From: Phallusia mammillata
Taxonomy: Eukaryota > Chordata > Ascidiacea > Phlebobranchia > Ascidiidae
Length of the DNA: 64,000 nucleotides
Assembly (NCBI GenBank): GCA_003260075.1
Contig: QLIY01000265.1
Coordinates: 79,722 to 143,721 of the forward strand
Reading direction: 5' to 3'
The notes beneath the pieces are model-generated. The model did not search any database. It saw nothing but the letters and a program-made list of their open reading frames with translations, and had not been told where the DNA came from. The translations under genes and the position numbers were made by a program. Position 1 is the stretch's first letter. Every line of letters starts with the position of its first letter. This document shows, piece by piece, positions 24,701 through 35,500 of the stretch.

Positions 24701-27049
24701 TGGTGCATTTTTTGTAATCAGCGTTTCCTTGCAGGCAAAATGCTTCGGGTCGACTTGCTTGCCGACACAGTAGCTACCCCACATCAAGGGTTCAAAATGA
24801 TGGTTAAAGCTACATCTAAAACTACAAAATCTGGCTATAAAAGTAAGCTGCTGCATTAACTTATTTGAAGAATAAAACAAAACATTACTAATACCAACCA
24901 ATCAAATTAAACACTTTTTTAAGACTTTATGTTAAAAAGTATCTTGACTCAAATTTGTCAAAAAACGATGTATTTTTAACATTTAGAAACATTTTCATTC
25001 CCTGCCGTCAAGCCTAAAAGACCAAAGAAAAAGCGAAAGCAAAAGCGAAAACCGGTGAAGGGCGCAGCTACCGGTGCTGGTGGAGGAGGAGGAGTGGGAG
25101 GAGGGGGAGTAGAGGAAGAGACAACAATTCCGCAACCAGTGAGAAACGGAGGAAAAGTTGATTTGAAGCAAATGCAAAAAATGAGAGAAAACATCAAGCG
25201 GTTAGTAATGCGATTTCAACAATATTTTAAATTTTTTTTAACAAATCATAATGGATGGCGTAGCTTAAAGTGCTTTTTGCATTGACGTCCACAACAGATC
25301 GCAGAAACGCAATACATGCAGTTAAACAGCTGATAAACAAGCTCTTAAGCATATTATACAGAGAGTGATAAAGCTTATGTCTGTTGTCATTTTGTTGCAT
25401 ATATTACAGGCGAGTTTTAAACGGAACTCGGATTCCATCCAAGAACCCGCAGCGTCCCCCACCAGTTTTACCACCAGCGAATCAAGTTCCAATCAACCCG
25501 GTTCAAAACGTTAAACAACCGGAGAAAATAAGTAAGGGCACTTTGTCGATAGCGTGTTGCTTACGTTTGTGTAGGATTACAAGACATGCAACATGACGCG
25601 GTACTACTCCGACCGAAGGCGACATTTCCATGAATGTCACTCACCTTGATACAAAGTGCAGACAAAAACTGCACACACAAAACGTAGTTTCAAACAAAAC
25701 ATACAAGTTGTATTACCGTTGGTCGAATCTTAAGGCATTGTATACATTATAAGTGATTTGATAAATTCCTTTTTACGAGTTTACAAGAAATCGTTTTAAT
25801 AGATTTTGTGTTTGTTTCATGGTTTCTGCAGCAATTGTTATTGAAGAAGATAAGGAAGATAAACCGGAGTACAATTTATACATGATAGTTGGGATCGCAG
25901 GAGGAGGATTGTTGATTCTGATCATCATCTGCATCCTCTTCAAGATGTAAGTATTCATGCTTTTTTTCCTTTCACGAAGGAAGAGTTTTGATAGCGGTCT
26001 TCATCAACTAACTTTGAATTTTTTAGATGCGTTTACGACAAGAGAAAGTCTAAAAAGCAGAAGCAGGCTATCGAAACGGAAAAGAAATCCCCGCTGGATG
26101 TAAATGTAAGTAATTTGGGAAAACCAACACGGCATGCAGCAGTTGACTGTTGGTCATACAGGTATTTATTCAAGGTATTTAAACAATGGTGCGTTGAAAT
26201 ACAAGTTGATTTTGGATTTTTAAACTGTGTCGCGACATATACTGGTGCGCCATGAGAAATCTCTTGGTGTGCCGCAAAATATTCGTTTTGTATCGGGTCA
26301 TGTCATGTTTTTGGGCTTGATGACAAACATGCAGTTGCTCAGCGAAACTCAACCATTACTTTCCGTCCTTACACTTCACGTTAACATTGTAACATCAGGT
26401 TCTTTAGATTTTTTGTGTGGCGAAGTATGCCACCAGAAGCGGTTAGTAATTAAGTAAGTATCTATATTTTGCGCTCTTCAAGCGGAGGGGTGGCGAGAGA
26501 CCCGACCTAGTCAGCCATCACGAACCCAAAATAGGCGAAAAGCAAAAAAAATCACTGAAATTTGAAAAACGATTGAAATTTTAGGCTCATCCAATACAGC
26601 GACGACACGACCTTCCTGGTCACGCGGTGGCGCCACAACCACAGTCAGGTCACGCCACCCGGCCTGATTCAGGTTCTTCACGACGCTCTAACATCAACAG
26701 CAAACAGCCTTTCAACAGAGCAAAGGCCAATACACTGGACAAAATTAACAACGACGTTATAACGCACAACGGCATGCCAGGAATGCTGATGCCTGTGGAG
26801 GGCGGTTACATGTTTTATTGTCCCACTGAATCCGATGTAAATACCTTGGGGTCACACGGACAAGTGATTTCATTGAATGCTAAAAACGCGACTTTGACGT
26901 CACCGGTTGATGACGAAGGCTATGGCACCGCTCGGACTTTGCAGCGCACCAAATCGCAGAAGAGCGAGCGAAAAAAGGTGCCGACTTTAAAGCGCAAACT
27001 TAGTGAGTGGGAAAAGCAAGAGATAAGAAAGGGAACATTGCATATTTAA
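21788..27049 (+). CDS. CUB-domain single-pass membrane protein
   Basis: Exons: 21788-21887, 22366-22471, 22817-22940, 23937-23982, 24735-24842, 24987-25200, 25410-25531, 25832-25946, 26027-26105, 26585-27049. All are GT-AG and in phase, giving 492 residues. Residues 1-25 are a signal peptide. Residues 37-151 form a CUB domain with four cysteines (37, 66, 94, 114), YMEIYE, FCGNRRPG and a closing GFKMMVKA. A Lys/Arg-rich then Gly-rich linker follows, then a transmembrane helix near 290-310 and a basic cytoplasmic tail of about 180 residues ending TLHI, a possible class II PDZ ligand. An in-frame ATG at 21737 would add 17 residues, but the one at 21788 gives the better signal peptide. No named orthologue was recognised. 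Partial false copies of exon 5 and its intron lie at 24169-24418. Confidence 0.82.
23471..23624. mobile_element. MITE with GTGATGCACCGAA inverted ends
   Basis: The left end GTGATGCACCGAA and right end TTCGGTGCATCAC are exact inverse complements, with TA on both sides. The interior repeats GGCCGAAACCGAAAC. An N at 23545 separates two copies of about 47 bases, so the interior is partly an unmerged overlap. It lies in intron 3 of the CUB gene. Confidence 0.75.
24169..24825. repeat. Interleaved false duplications with two G runs
   Basis: The order is C (24169-24293), 12 G, D (24306-24408), 10 G, C' (24421-24545), unique sequence, D' (24723-24825). D carries most of CUB-gene exon 5 with a few third-position changes. 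The downstream C'-to-D' path gives the intact exon at 24735-24842. C and D look like fragments of the other allele. Confidence 0.75.
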
Positions 27050-27163
27050 CGTATAAACTTGTACTGTGCTTTACTTTTATATATATGTTAAAATGAGCAA
27101 GTCGTGCCATTACAAGCGTGGCCCTTTATCGTATTTTCGAATTGCTGTGTTTACTGTTTTCAA

Positions 27164-27341
27164 AGGCATTTTCGTACATAAGCTTTATCCTTTGTTTTTT
27201 TCATATACATGTGTATATTTTGCACAACTGTGTTTGAATGTTGGGGGGGGGGACAAAGGCATTTTCGTACATAAGCTTTATCCTGCGATCCCATTTTTTT
27301 CATATACATGTGTATATTTTGCACAACTGTGTTTGAATGTT
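27164..27341. repeat. Duplicate flanks around a 10-G run
   Basis: About 78 bases before ten G (27243-27252) recur after them, with a 9-base insertion in the second copy. Located in the 3' region between the convergent CUB and IFT74 genes. The rest of the 27050-27724 spacer shows no gene. Confidence 0.75.
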
Positions 27342-27546
27342 TGATAAACTAAAACTTTTGTGCGAGTTGTGCGAAGGATTTTGCATACGACGCCCTTCGT
27401 AGCCTAAAAGATGGTGTCAAATATTTCTTAACAGTTATTGTGATTATATATTTGACTATTATCGCAATAAGGATAACATACCGTGAGGCATTACCCCCCA
27501 ACGAAATTGTATTGTCAACAAACAGTGTGTGTAAGTTTTGTTTGTT

Positions 27547-27552
27547 TTTATT
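27547..27552 (-). terminator. IFT74: Poly(A) signal for IFT74
   Basis: AATAAA on the minus strand lies about 170 bases after the IFT74 stop codon, a normal distance for cleavage and polyadenylation. Confidence 0.55.
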
Positions 27553-27724
27553 GAAAAATCACAGCGGATTTAAACTAAAAAAATAATACATCTAAAATAT
27601 ATGGAAACGTTTAAACAACGACGAGAATAGTTACTAAAAGTCTGACGACAAATCGAGCATGAGCACATTGAAAATAGCAGTCTTTCTGTCGCGGGGAAAC
27701 CAAGCCAAACGTGTAAACTAGGTT

Positions 27725-30700
27725 TTATGAATAGAGTGAAGATTTGACGTAGATTTCCTGCAGCAAAGTGTTGATGTCAGAAAGATTGTGCATTACCTTT
27801 CCCTTCATCGCTCCCGAATCCATGGAACGTGCGGCTATATATTCCTAACAAAAACGATCACAAAGTCGTTTAGGAAGTGTGTGAGGGCTAATTTAAAAAC
27901 TTGGGGGGGGGGATCAGAAAGATTGTGCATTACCTTTCCCTTCATCGCTCCCGAGTCCATGGAGCGTGCGGCTATATATTCCTAACAAAATCGATCACAA
28001 AGTCGTTTAGGAAGTGTGTGAGGGCTAATTTAAAAACTTATTGCAGCAAAAAGCGTAATTTAGGGTTGACAAAATTTAGGGTTTGCGCAATTTTGGTTGC
28101 AAAACAGCCGTATTAATTAAGTTTTTGAGGTTGGTTATATCGAGACCAATGCACAACTACCCACAAGCAAACATATCAAAACAGTATTTTTCTTTGCAAA
28201 AAATAATTTATCAGTAGTACCCAAAAACCACATACCTTTAAACTAAAGTTGTTTTGTTCTATGTGTTGCCATTTCTTAATGAGATTGGAGAGTTGAGCAT
28301 GTGTATCATTTTCCTCCAAATTCCTTACAACCTCTTGATACTCCTGATGCATCTCATCTGCCCTTCTTCGGCATTCATGCTTTCTCGAATTCAGCTCTTC
28401 CCGTTCATGTTCAAGCTCTTTCTTGCGTGTCTCAGCACCGCTGCGCAGCTTATCCAAGTTTCTGTTGACAGAATATGAATCATGTTTTTGAGAAAAACCC
28501 TTGAATAAAATCTGATTCTATTGTCAGGTTTTACATGGATATAAGATGTAAAATGTGCAACTACCATATTCTTAATATGTCCTAGCAGACACCATGTATT
28601 GTTTAAAACAAAGCACTATGAGTGCACAAAGCATTAGCGATGCTTGTTTAAAGTTTAGTTTTTGGTGCAAAAAATGACCCACTTGAATTTTTCGATTTCT
28701 GAAAGCATCCTTTCCATTCTCTCTGTAAGTTCTTGCTTTTCAGTTTCCATTTTTTCTTCCAATTCTTCAACCTTGTTCAGTTGATGATTAAGATCAGCAT
28801 TCTGTGTCACCAGAGACTGTGATGTGGACTCAGCCTTAAACATCTCATTTTCCTTAAACTGTAGATCATCCTGTAACAAAACGTTTGTGTTTACAAGTGG
28901 AGCTATGAAAAAGTGTTGACTCCATTACCCAAAATGGCAAAGGCATTCACAATATATCACAGGGAGAGTTAAACACTGACCTTTAGGTCTTGTACTTCTC
29001 TACGAGATGGAAGATTGGCTGCAGTAGTAAGGGTTTTGGAAATTTCCTCCAGCAATGCCACAATATTTTCACCCAAGTTTGATTGCTGTTCAATTTCTTG
29101 TGAGCGAGTTTCCGGAAAGTTCTTTTCGAACTCATCCATTCCCTGCTCTCTCTTCTGGATCTGCCTGTATTTCTGAACAGCTTCACTCTGTTGATAAATT
29201 TGTTATCATGTTACAAAAATGGAAATAAGGCTCTGGCTGTAAAATATAAACATTAGTGAACATCAAATAAGCTTTGAAATATGGTCTGACAGCAAACCAC
29301 AACAGAACAGTTTCTATCAAAAACCACAAATCAAACCTTACTGAAGTCATCTCACAAAAACAGATTTTAACCACCACACAATAATGAAACAACATTGCCA
29401 GACTTTGTACAGAAACATATGGCAATAATGTTCCATATTTACTACACTGTAAATAGAGTTATTTTACCTCTTGATCCTCCAGTTCATCCTCAACTTGCTG
29501 TAATTCCTCGGGGGGGGGGCATGGCGATAATGTTCCATATTTACTACACTGTAAATAGAGTTTTACCTCTTGATCCTCCAGTTCATCCTCAACTTGCTGT
29601 AATTCCTCTTGCATCTTCTGTATGTTGTCATCCAGCTCATTGCTCTGGCGATCCATGGATGAAATCTCTTGGTTGTAGCTCTTCACTTTAGCAAGTAACT
29701 CCTTTTGCTCTTGCTCTGGGCTGAGATTGGATTGTTCTTCATGTTCAAGGTGTTCCTTTTTCAACTGCAGGTCATTGAGCTTCTCATAAAGCAAAACAGC
29801 TTCTTGTTTCATTGAGTCTCCTTGCATGGCATTCTCCAGTGCATTCTGTTTGTTTGTCAGATCTTCCAACACATCTTGAAGTTGTGTTAACTCCTCCATG
29901 GTCTAAAATTTTTTCAAGGTTAATTGAATGCTAGAGTAAGTAATGATCAAAGCACACTTTTTGACAAACTAAAAAAGGCATTAAGGGGGGTGTAAATCAA
30001 AAAATGGCAACGAAATATATTAAAAAAAAACATTAACTTAACAAATAATTGTTACCCTTGGAAGAAACTTACCTGAAGACCATCTCTCTTTAACTCAGAA
30101 TAGTGTTCCCTCATTTCAGGGTCCATGTCTTGCACTCTATTTTCAGTCAACATTCTCTGTCTGCGAATTTCCTTTTCCAGTTGCTCAATTTGCGTTTCCT
30201 TGGTTTCCTTCTGTTCAAAAATTCTCTCCAAGCTGTCAGCCTCTCTATCGTTCTTCACTTTTAGTGCATTCAGATCATCAACTATATCTGGAAGTTCCTG
30301 ATTCATGTTCATCCTATCAATCAGCATGTTGTAGTCATGAAGTTCACCCTGCACAATATTTAGGGAACATATGTAGTTTGTACTGTATTATCTTTTTGAA
30401 ACAAGAAATTAACGTAACAATAAAAAATTGTATCCCAAGTTCATGGTTATAAACAGTATCTTTTCTAAAGGGAACAGATTTTTATTAACACTTTTTTATC
30501 AAGCAGTGGAGAGTACTAAAAAATGTTTAGTTGGCTTAAAATTAACAGATATTGTTGTGAACAGACCCTGGTCAAGATAAGTTTATCACTTGAAAATTGT
30601 GTGTTTACATTTAAAAAATGTGGATCAAATCACCATGGCAGATTAAGTGAAAAGTTTTATGTAAGTACAACAAATAGGTTGGCAAATATGTCAACAACAC

Positions 30701-31466
30701 AAAGTTTACCAGCTTTATGTTCAGAAAAAATAGTTTTGTACATCAGCATTGAGTTAAGATGATTGTTGATTGTAGCAGTCATATATTGCAGTGCACTTTA
30801 AAGTCAGACTAAATTTGTGCTCCACAACAAACCTGAATTTCAGAGATTTCAGATGCAAGGGTTTCTGCCCGTTTCTCAAACATCAGAAATGTATTGCTTT
30901 CTTCTTGGTTCCGCACCATGTCAGCTTCAACTCTTCTGATCTCTGATGTTATTGCAGTTGACTTGCTTCTGATTTCGCCCAGCCAAAATGTTCGATCCTG
31001 AATTTGCCGCTGAGACCCTTTGTTTGCTGTCTTCATGCCACTCAGGCCTTGTTGTGTCATTGGTCTAAATAAAAACAAATTTTTTACTTGTAAACAGCTA
31101 GTGACTGTAAATCCATGAGTTGCAATTAGTACCCAGTCTGCACAACATGGCAGTTGCGGGCGAGATCTCGCGCGTGCAGGACCTACATGTCCCGCGTGTG
31201 AGCATGCAAAACCCGCAAGTTGGTGTGCAAGACCTATTTCAGCAGGCACAAAGCAGTACGATTTATGTAGAACTTTAAACATTAACAAACCTATCAGCAA
31301 CTTTAATTCCACTTCCAAACACACTGCTGCCTCCAGGAGCCTGACCACCTCTTGTTCCTGGTCGGCCTGTTCCAGGTGGACCCATTCTCATACTACTAGA
31401 AGGTGGTCGGGCCATTGAACCAGTTGGAGGTCTATTTCGCATTGAACTGGGTGGTCTGCCTGACAT
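27725..31466 (-). CDS. IFT74: Intraflagellar transport protein 74 (IFT-B subunit)
   Basis: Exons on the complement: 31291-31466, 30833-31064, 30073-30348, 29567-29902, 28981-29187, 28683-28870, 28236-28461, 27725-27844. Every junction keeps frame, giving 586 residues, close to the roughly 600 of vertebrate IFT74. The N-terminus is the basic, Pro/Gly/Ser-rich region (MSGRPPSSMRNRPP) that in this family contacts tubulin with IFT81. The rest is coiled coil, with family blocks QQGLSGMKT, EKRAETLASEI, KQEAVLLYEKL and KKWQHIEQNNFSLKEYIA. The protein works in the IFT-B complex that carries cargo to the ciliary tip. One donor is GTGGGT (28682). Near-copies of part of exon 4 (29463-29509) and of the start of exon 8 (27934-27981) are assembly duplicates; exon 8 differs only at synonymous sites. 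Confidence 0.96.
27776..28039. repeat. Duplicate flanks around a 10-G run, with an extra IFT74 exon-8 start
   Basis: About 126 bases (27776-27901) recur at 27914-28039 across ten G (27903-27912). Both copies hold the acceptor and first 48 coding bases of IFT74 exon 8, differing at a few silent sites. Only the lower-coordinate copy continues to the stop codon. Confidence 0.85.
29419..29608. repeat. Duplicate flanks around a 10-G run inside IFT74
   Basis: Bases 29419-29509 recur at 29521-29608 across ten G (29510-29519). They contain the donor end of IFT74 exon 4. The copies differ by one substitution and a small indel in the adjacent intron. The higher-coordinate copy is contiguous with the full exon. 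Confidence 0.85.
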
Positions 31467-32549
31467 TTTAGTTTACGTCTGGTGACTCTAAACTATACTG
31501 CAACTGAAAAACAGTTCAGAGTAATAGCATGATAAAAACAGGGGGTGATTCTACATTTAACATATTTAAACTTATAAACTCTGAATTAAGTAATTAACTA
31601 TGCACATGCTGTGGTGAAGAGCAGCTATGTTAACCATATTATAAAAACACTTTGACGATACAATCGTAAAACAACAAAAAAACGTATATTTTAATCACAA
31701 AGTTTTTCCTAAGAGCACGTAAAGTAGTGAACAAATAACTAATTTCCAGAAAATTTTTTGTAAGTTGCGGACAAATATCTGTTATAACTATGCACTAATC
31801 CGCATCAGTGTATTCGGAATAAATCATGCACAACTCTGTTTTCTAAAATCAGAAAACGTTTTTTGTAGACAACAGCGTTTATATTTGTTTTATGATATCA
31901 TTATCATATTAAATTTGCTACAATTATAACAAAAAGTGATATTTTGTCATTTACAGTACTTGTAAAGTCTTGGATATTTTGTACACGAAATAACTGCGAC
32001 ATCTGGTGATAATCTATGATAAGTAAGGTTGTTTTTTACCCCCAAAAAGTTAATTTTCAATAAAGTTTTGGAGATAAAGACCTAAATGTGTTAAAGTTAA
32101 AGCAAAAATATCATCTACCGCTTTGATTTCAAACTAAATTCCAGTTTAAAAACATTAATTCTAATGGTTGCCATGTCAACCGCGTGTATTTACAAATCAG
32201 CTTGAATTAATAGGTACAAATCCGATGTGCATGGGTGAACACAATGTTGTTAGTTACTGCTTATCTCGAGTTCGGTTTTTGTGACTACAATTTTTAGCAC
32301 GAAAGTTTTCTGAGTTTTGTGAACTTTTGCTATTCAACGTTTATGTTCAAACGTACAGTTAATTTATTGTAGAAAGTATTTTAACGTTTTCATATACAAT
32401 TCAGAATTCAGATAAATGTTTGATAAAATGGAAGGATATTGCGTTGCTGAAAAGAATCCTTCCAAAGTTTTTTGTTCCATCGTCCACTTGGGCACACAAT
32501 TTAATGTTTAAAGCAAAACTGCCATCATACTTATTCACATCTTGATGTA
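31467..32549. promoter_or_regulatory. Shared promoter region of IFT74 and FAM184
   Basis: The two start codons point away from each other across 1083 bases with no other gene. This head-to-head arrangement suggests a bidirectional promoter. It holds one near-perfect X-box at 32167-32180. The remainder is AT-rich without a clear TATA box. Confidence 0.6.
32167..32180. promoter_or_regulatory. RFX X-box motif
   Basis: GTTGCCATGTCAAC differs at one base from the palindromic consensus GTTGCCATGGCAAC bound by RFX factors, the master regulators of ciliary genes in animals. It lies about 370 bases from the FAM184 start and 700 from the IFT74 start. Regulation is inferred from motif and context. Confidence 0.65.
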
Positions 32550-35500
32550 ATGGCTACTGGAAAAATGTCTTGGCAATATTACAATAACCAGCAGAAGCAT
32601 GGCCAATCATATGGAAATAGCAGTGGCAATATGGGAGGGGATGTACAGGATATGCATCTCAAAATGTCAAAGAAAATTGCCCAGCTGACAAAGGTGAGAC
32701 AGGATTTTTTATGTTTATGTGGTTATTTATCTGAGCTTGATCCATTTTAGGTCATTTATGCTTTGAATACAAAAAATGATGACCATGAGGCAGCGATGGA
32801 AGCACTTAAAGATGCCCATGAGGAAGAAATGCAACAATTATTATCTGAAACAGCTGCAAAAATTCAACAGTATCGACTAAAGATTGGAAATGAACTGGAC
32901 TTGCGAAGGTATGATAGTCTTTTTTTTTGCGGATGCAAAAACATACTAGTTTGACATACTGTTGTGTATGACATTTAAATGTTTGTAATTCAATATGAAC
33001 AGGAGTTAATTAAATATAGTTTGCATTGGGTTACCTATATTTTACACTCAAATAAACATAGTCATTGATTTTGTATTGTTTTACTTCAATAGAAAAGTAC
33101 AAAATCTGGAAGATTGTGTTGAATCATATACTAAAGAACGAAAATTGGCTGTTGTGGAAATGGATGCATTCAAACATAGTGTTGAAGAACGTGAAACTGA
33201 ACTTCGCTCTGCACATCAAAAAACAGTGGCAAACCTATCTAGGGAATTATTAGAAGCAAAAGCAGCATTTGAACAGCGAATAGATGATTTTGAAAACAAT
33301 ATGTCCAGTGCAGAAAGAGAAAGGCACAAAAACTTTGACTCTGTTATCATGGATTATAAATCACAAATACAAAACTTAAATGAGCAATTGAATGAACAAA
33401 AGAATAAATTTGAAGCAGAACATGCAAACTTAAGTGAGTCCCATTCATTGCAACTGGCCAGTTTGCGAGTGGAATTGGACAAAGCAAACCAAGAGACCAA
33501 AAAATGTGTTGAGGACTATGATGGCAAAATGGAAAAGGCAAAGGCGTTCTATGAGCGAGAATTAATGGCTTTGAAAGCATCCTCAATGTCTGATGAGGAG
33601 ATGGAGAAAAGGTGGAAGGATCGAGAGGCCAGAATGAAGGAGGAATCTTCCAGAGTTGAGTTAGCTCTAAGGAAGAGAATAAAAGAGCTAACTGATGAAC
33701 ACGCCATCCAGACCGATGAGATTCAGAGCCTTAATGACCAACTACATCAATCTGATGCCAAGGCTAACAGCACTGTTGATCATATCAAGGTTGGTGGTAT
33801 ATAAATATTTTTTTTGTATGTGAATAGTGGTTTAGGTTAACATTCCTTTATGTTATGCTGTGTGCTTTAAACATTTGTTTTTATGCTTTTTGGAATCATT
33901 GCTTTGTTTGTTAACCAAGCATTTTTATTTGTGTTAAAGGACCTCCGTGACCAACTAGCAAAGTTACACACTGAGTACAATGCTACTTCAGATCATGCAA
34001 AGTTTGTTGAAGAAGAATTAAATACTGCTCGAGAAAGAATCGACTCACAGGCCAATGACATCATCAAAAAATCAAGTAAGTTGATAACCCCAATCTGAAT
34101 TCCTTGCACAAGATATAACCCAGCTCATTTACCGATTTTGAACAAACAGAATCAAAACTATTGGAAATATACTTAAAGTATAAACTACATAACTACAGAA
34201 TTTTAGTACATTATATTTTTCTAAGCCAAACTTTTTTTGAATGATCAGGTATTATTGGTACATTGGAGGCAATTAAACTTACACAAGAAGAGAGCATTCG
34301 AGACCTTGAATCACAAATGAAAGATTTGAAGAAGCGATATCAGGATGTTGATTCTGAGCGTGTTGCTCTGCAAAAAGCACAGACTGATGAAAACGGGCAA
34401 CTTGTTCAGCAGCTAAAAGTTATGGGACAGGTAAAAAATGTAAAACTTTTGTATTGGGAATTACAATGTACAACATGTTTGTAAAGCTCTGTGGTTATAC
34501 TTTGACCCACGGCTGTCACGCTTTTTTGACAAAAAACACAATTTAACAAATTTGAACCAAGAGTAGGCAAAATTAACTAATGGAATGCAAAATTACTGTT
34601 TTCATTTTGCTTCAAGCATGGTAATAAATTGTGACAAAACCATATTTAGTTGAACATCAAACAACATGGTTTATTGCTTATCAATGCTGTTGTTTATACA
34701 GCGCATTCAGACCATGACAGATGAGAAGACAGCATTACAGAAGCAATTTAAGCGAAACCTTGATGAACTGAAACTGAGCCATGATGAGGAAGTGGAAGGT
34801 TTAAAACAACAATTTGAGAATGAAGCCAACTCAATGGCAACCAACCATCAAGCTGAAGTGGATATGATGAAAACTGAAGTGGGTTAAAGGGTTTTTGAAC
34901 TAATTTGGTTAACTTCGGGACAACAAGAAACTTAAATTTTATGCAGACATTAGGGCAGTTCTGTTTATTTGAAGCCCGTAGGTTTATAGGTTAAAATGGG
35001 GACCTATGTGGCAAATTTAACACACATGTGATAAATGACACTACAAAGGATTCTCTTTTTAAAATCACCAAATTCAGACCTAAAGTCATTAACAAACAAT
35101 AAAGATGGCAACCGTCTAGTCACTGGTCGCTGACATGTGCTACAGCATTCTCTTGGGGATAGCAGTGCCACCAGCCCCTCGAGGTTCATGTTAGCATGCG
35201 ATATCAGTGCGTAACTTAAACGCCTGACCCCGGGCGTGTTTACAAAGCCCGAGCCAGGTCGGACAATGCGTCCATTGTACGGTAGCCGCAGTGCATAACA
35301 TTCGACTGGCATCGTGGGCTTGGTCGTAACGTGAGTTGTCGAAACACGACTATGTCGGATTAGTATAATTACGTAACGTAGAGTTTGTGGCGTTTTTGGA
35401 TATACATCAGTAGGTTTGTTTGTTGTCTGCAACCGACCGCTCAATCACGGATGTTAATTGCCCACAAGTTTACCAAGTATCTGACTACCGATAACCTTAA

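Noticed and set aside
27934-27981. Apparent extra copy of an IFT74 exon
   Set aside because: It lies in the allelic duplicate next to a 10-G run, differs only silently, and lacks the rest of the exon.
29463-29509. Apparent tandem repeat of the IFT74 coiled-coil end
   Set aside because: Same assembly signature; the true donor is at the edge of 29567-29902.
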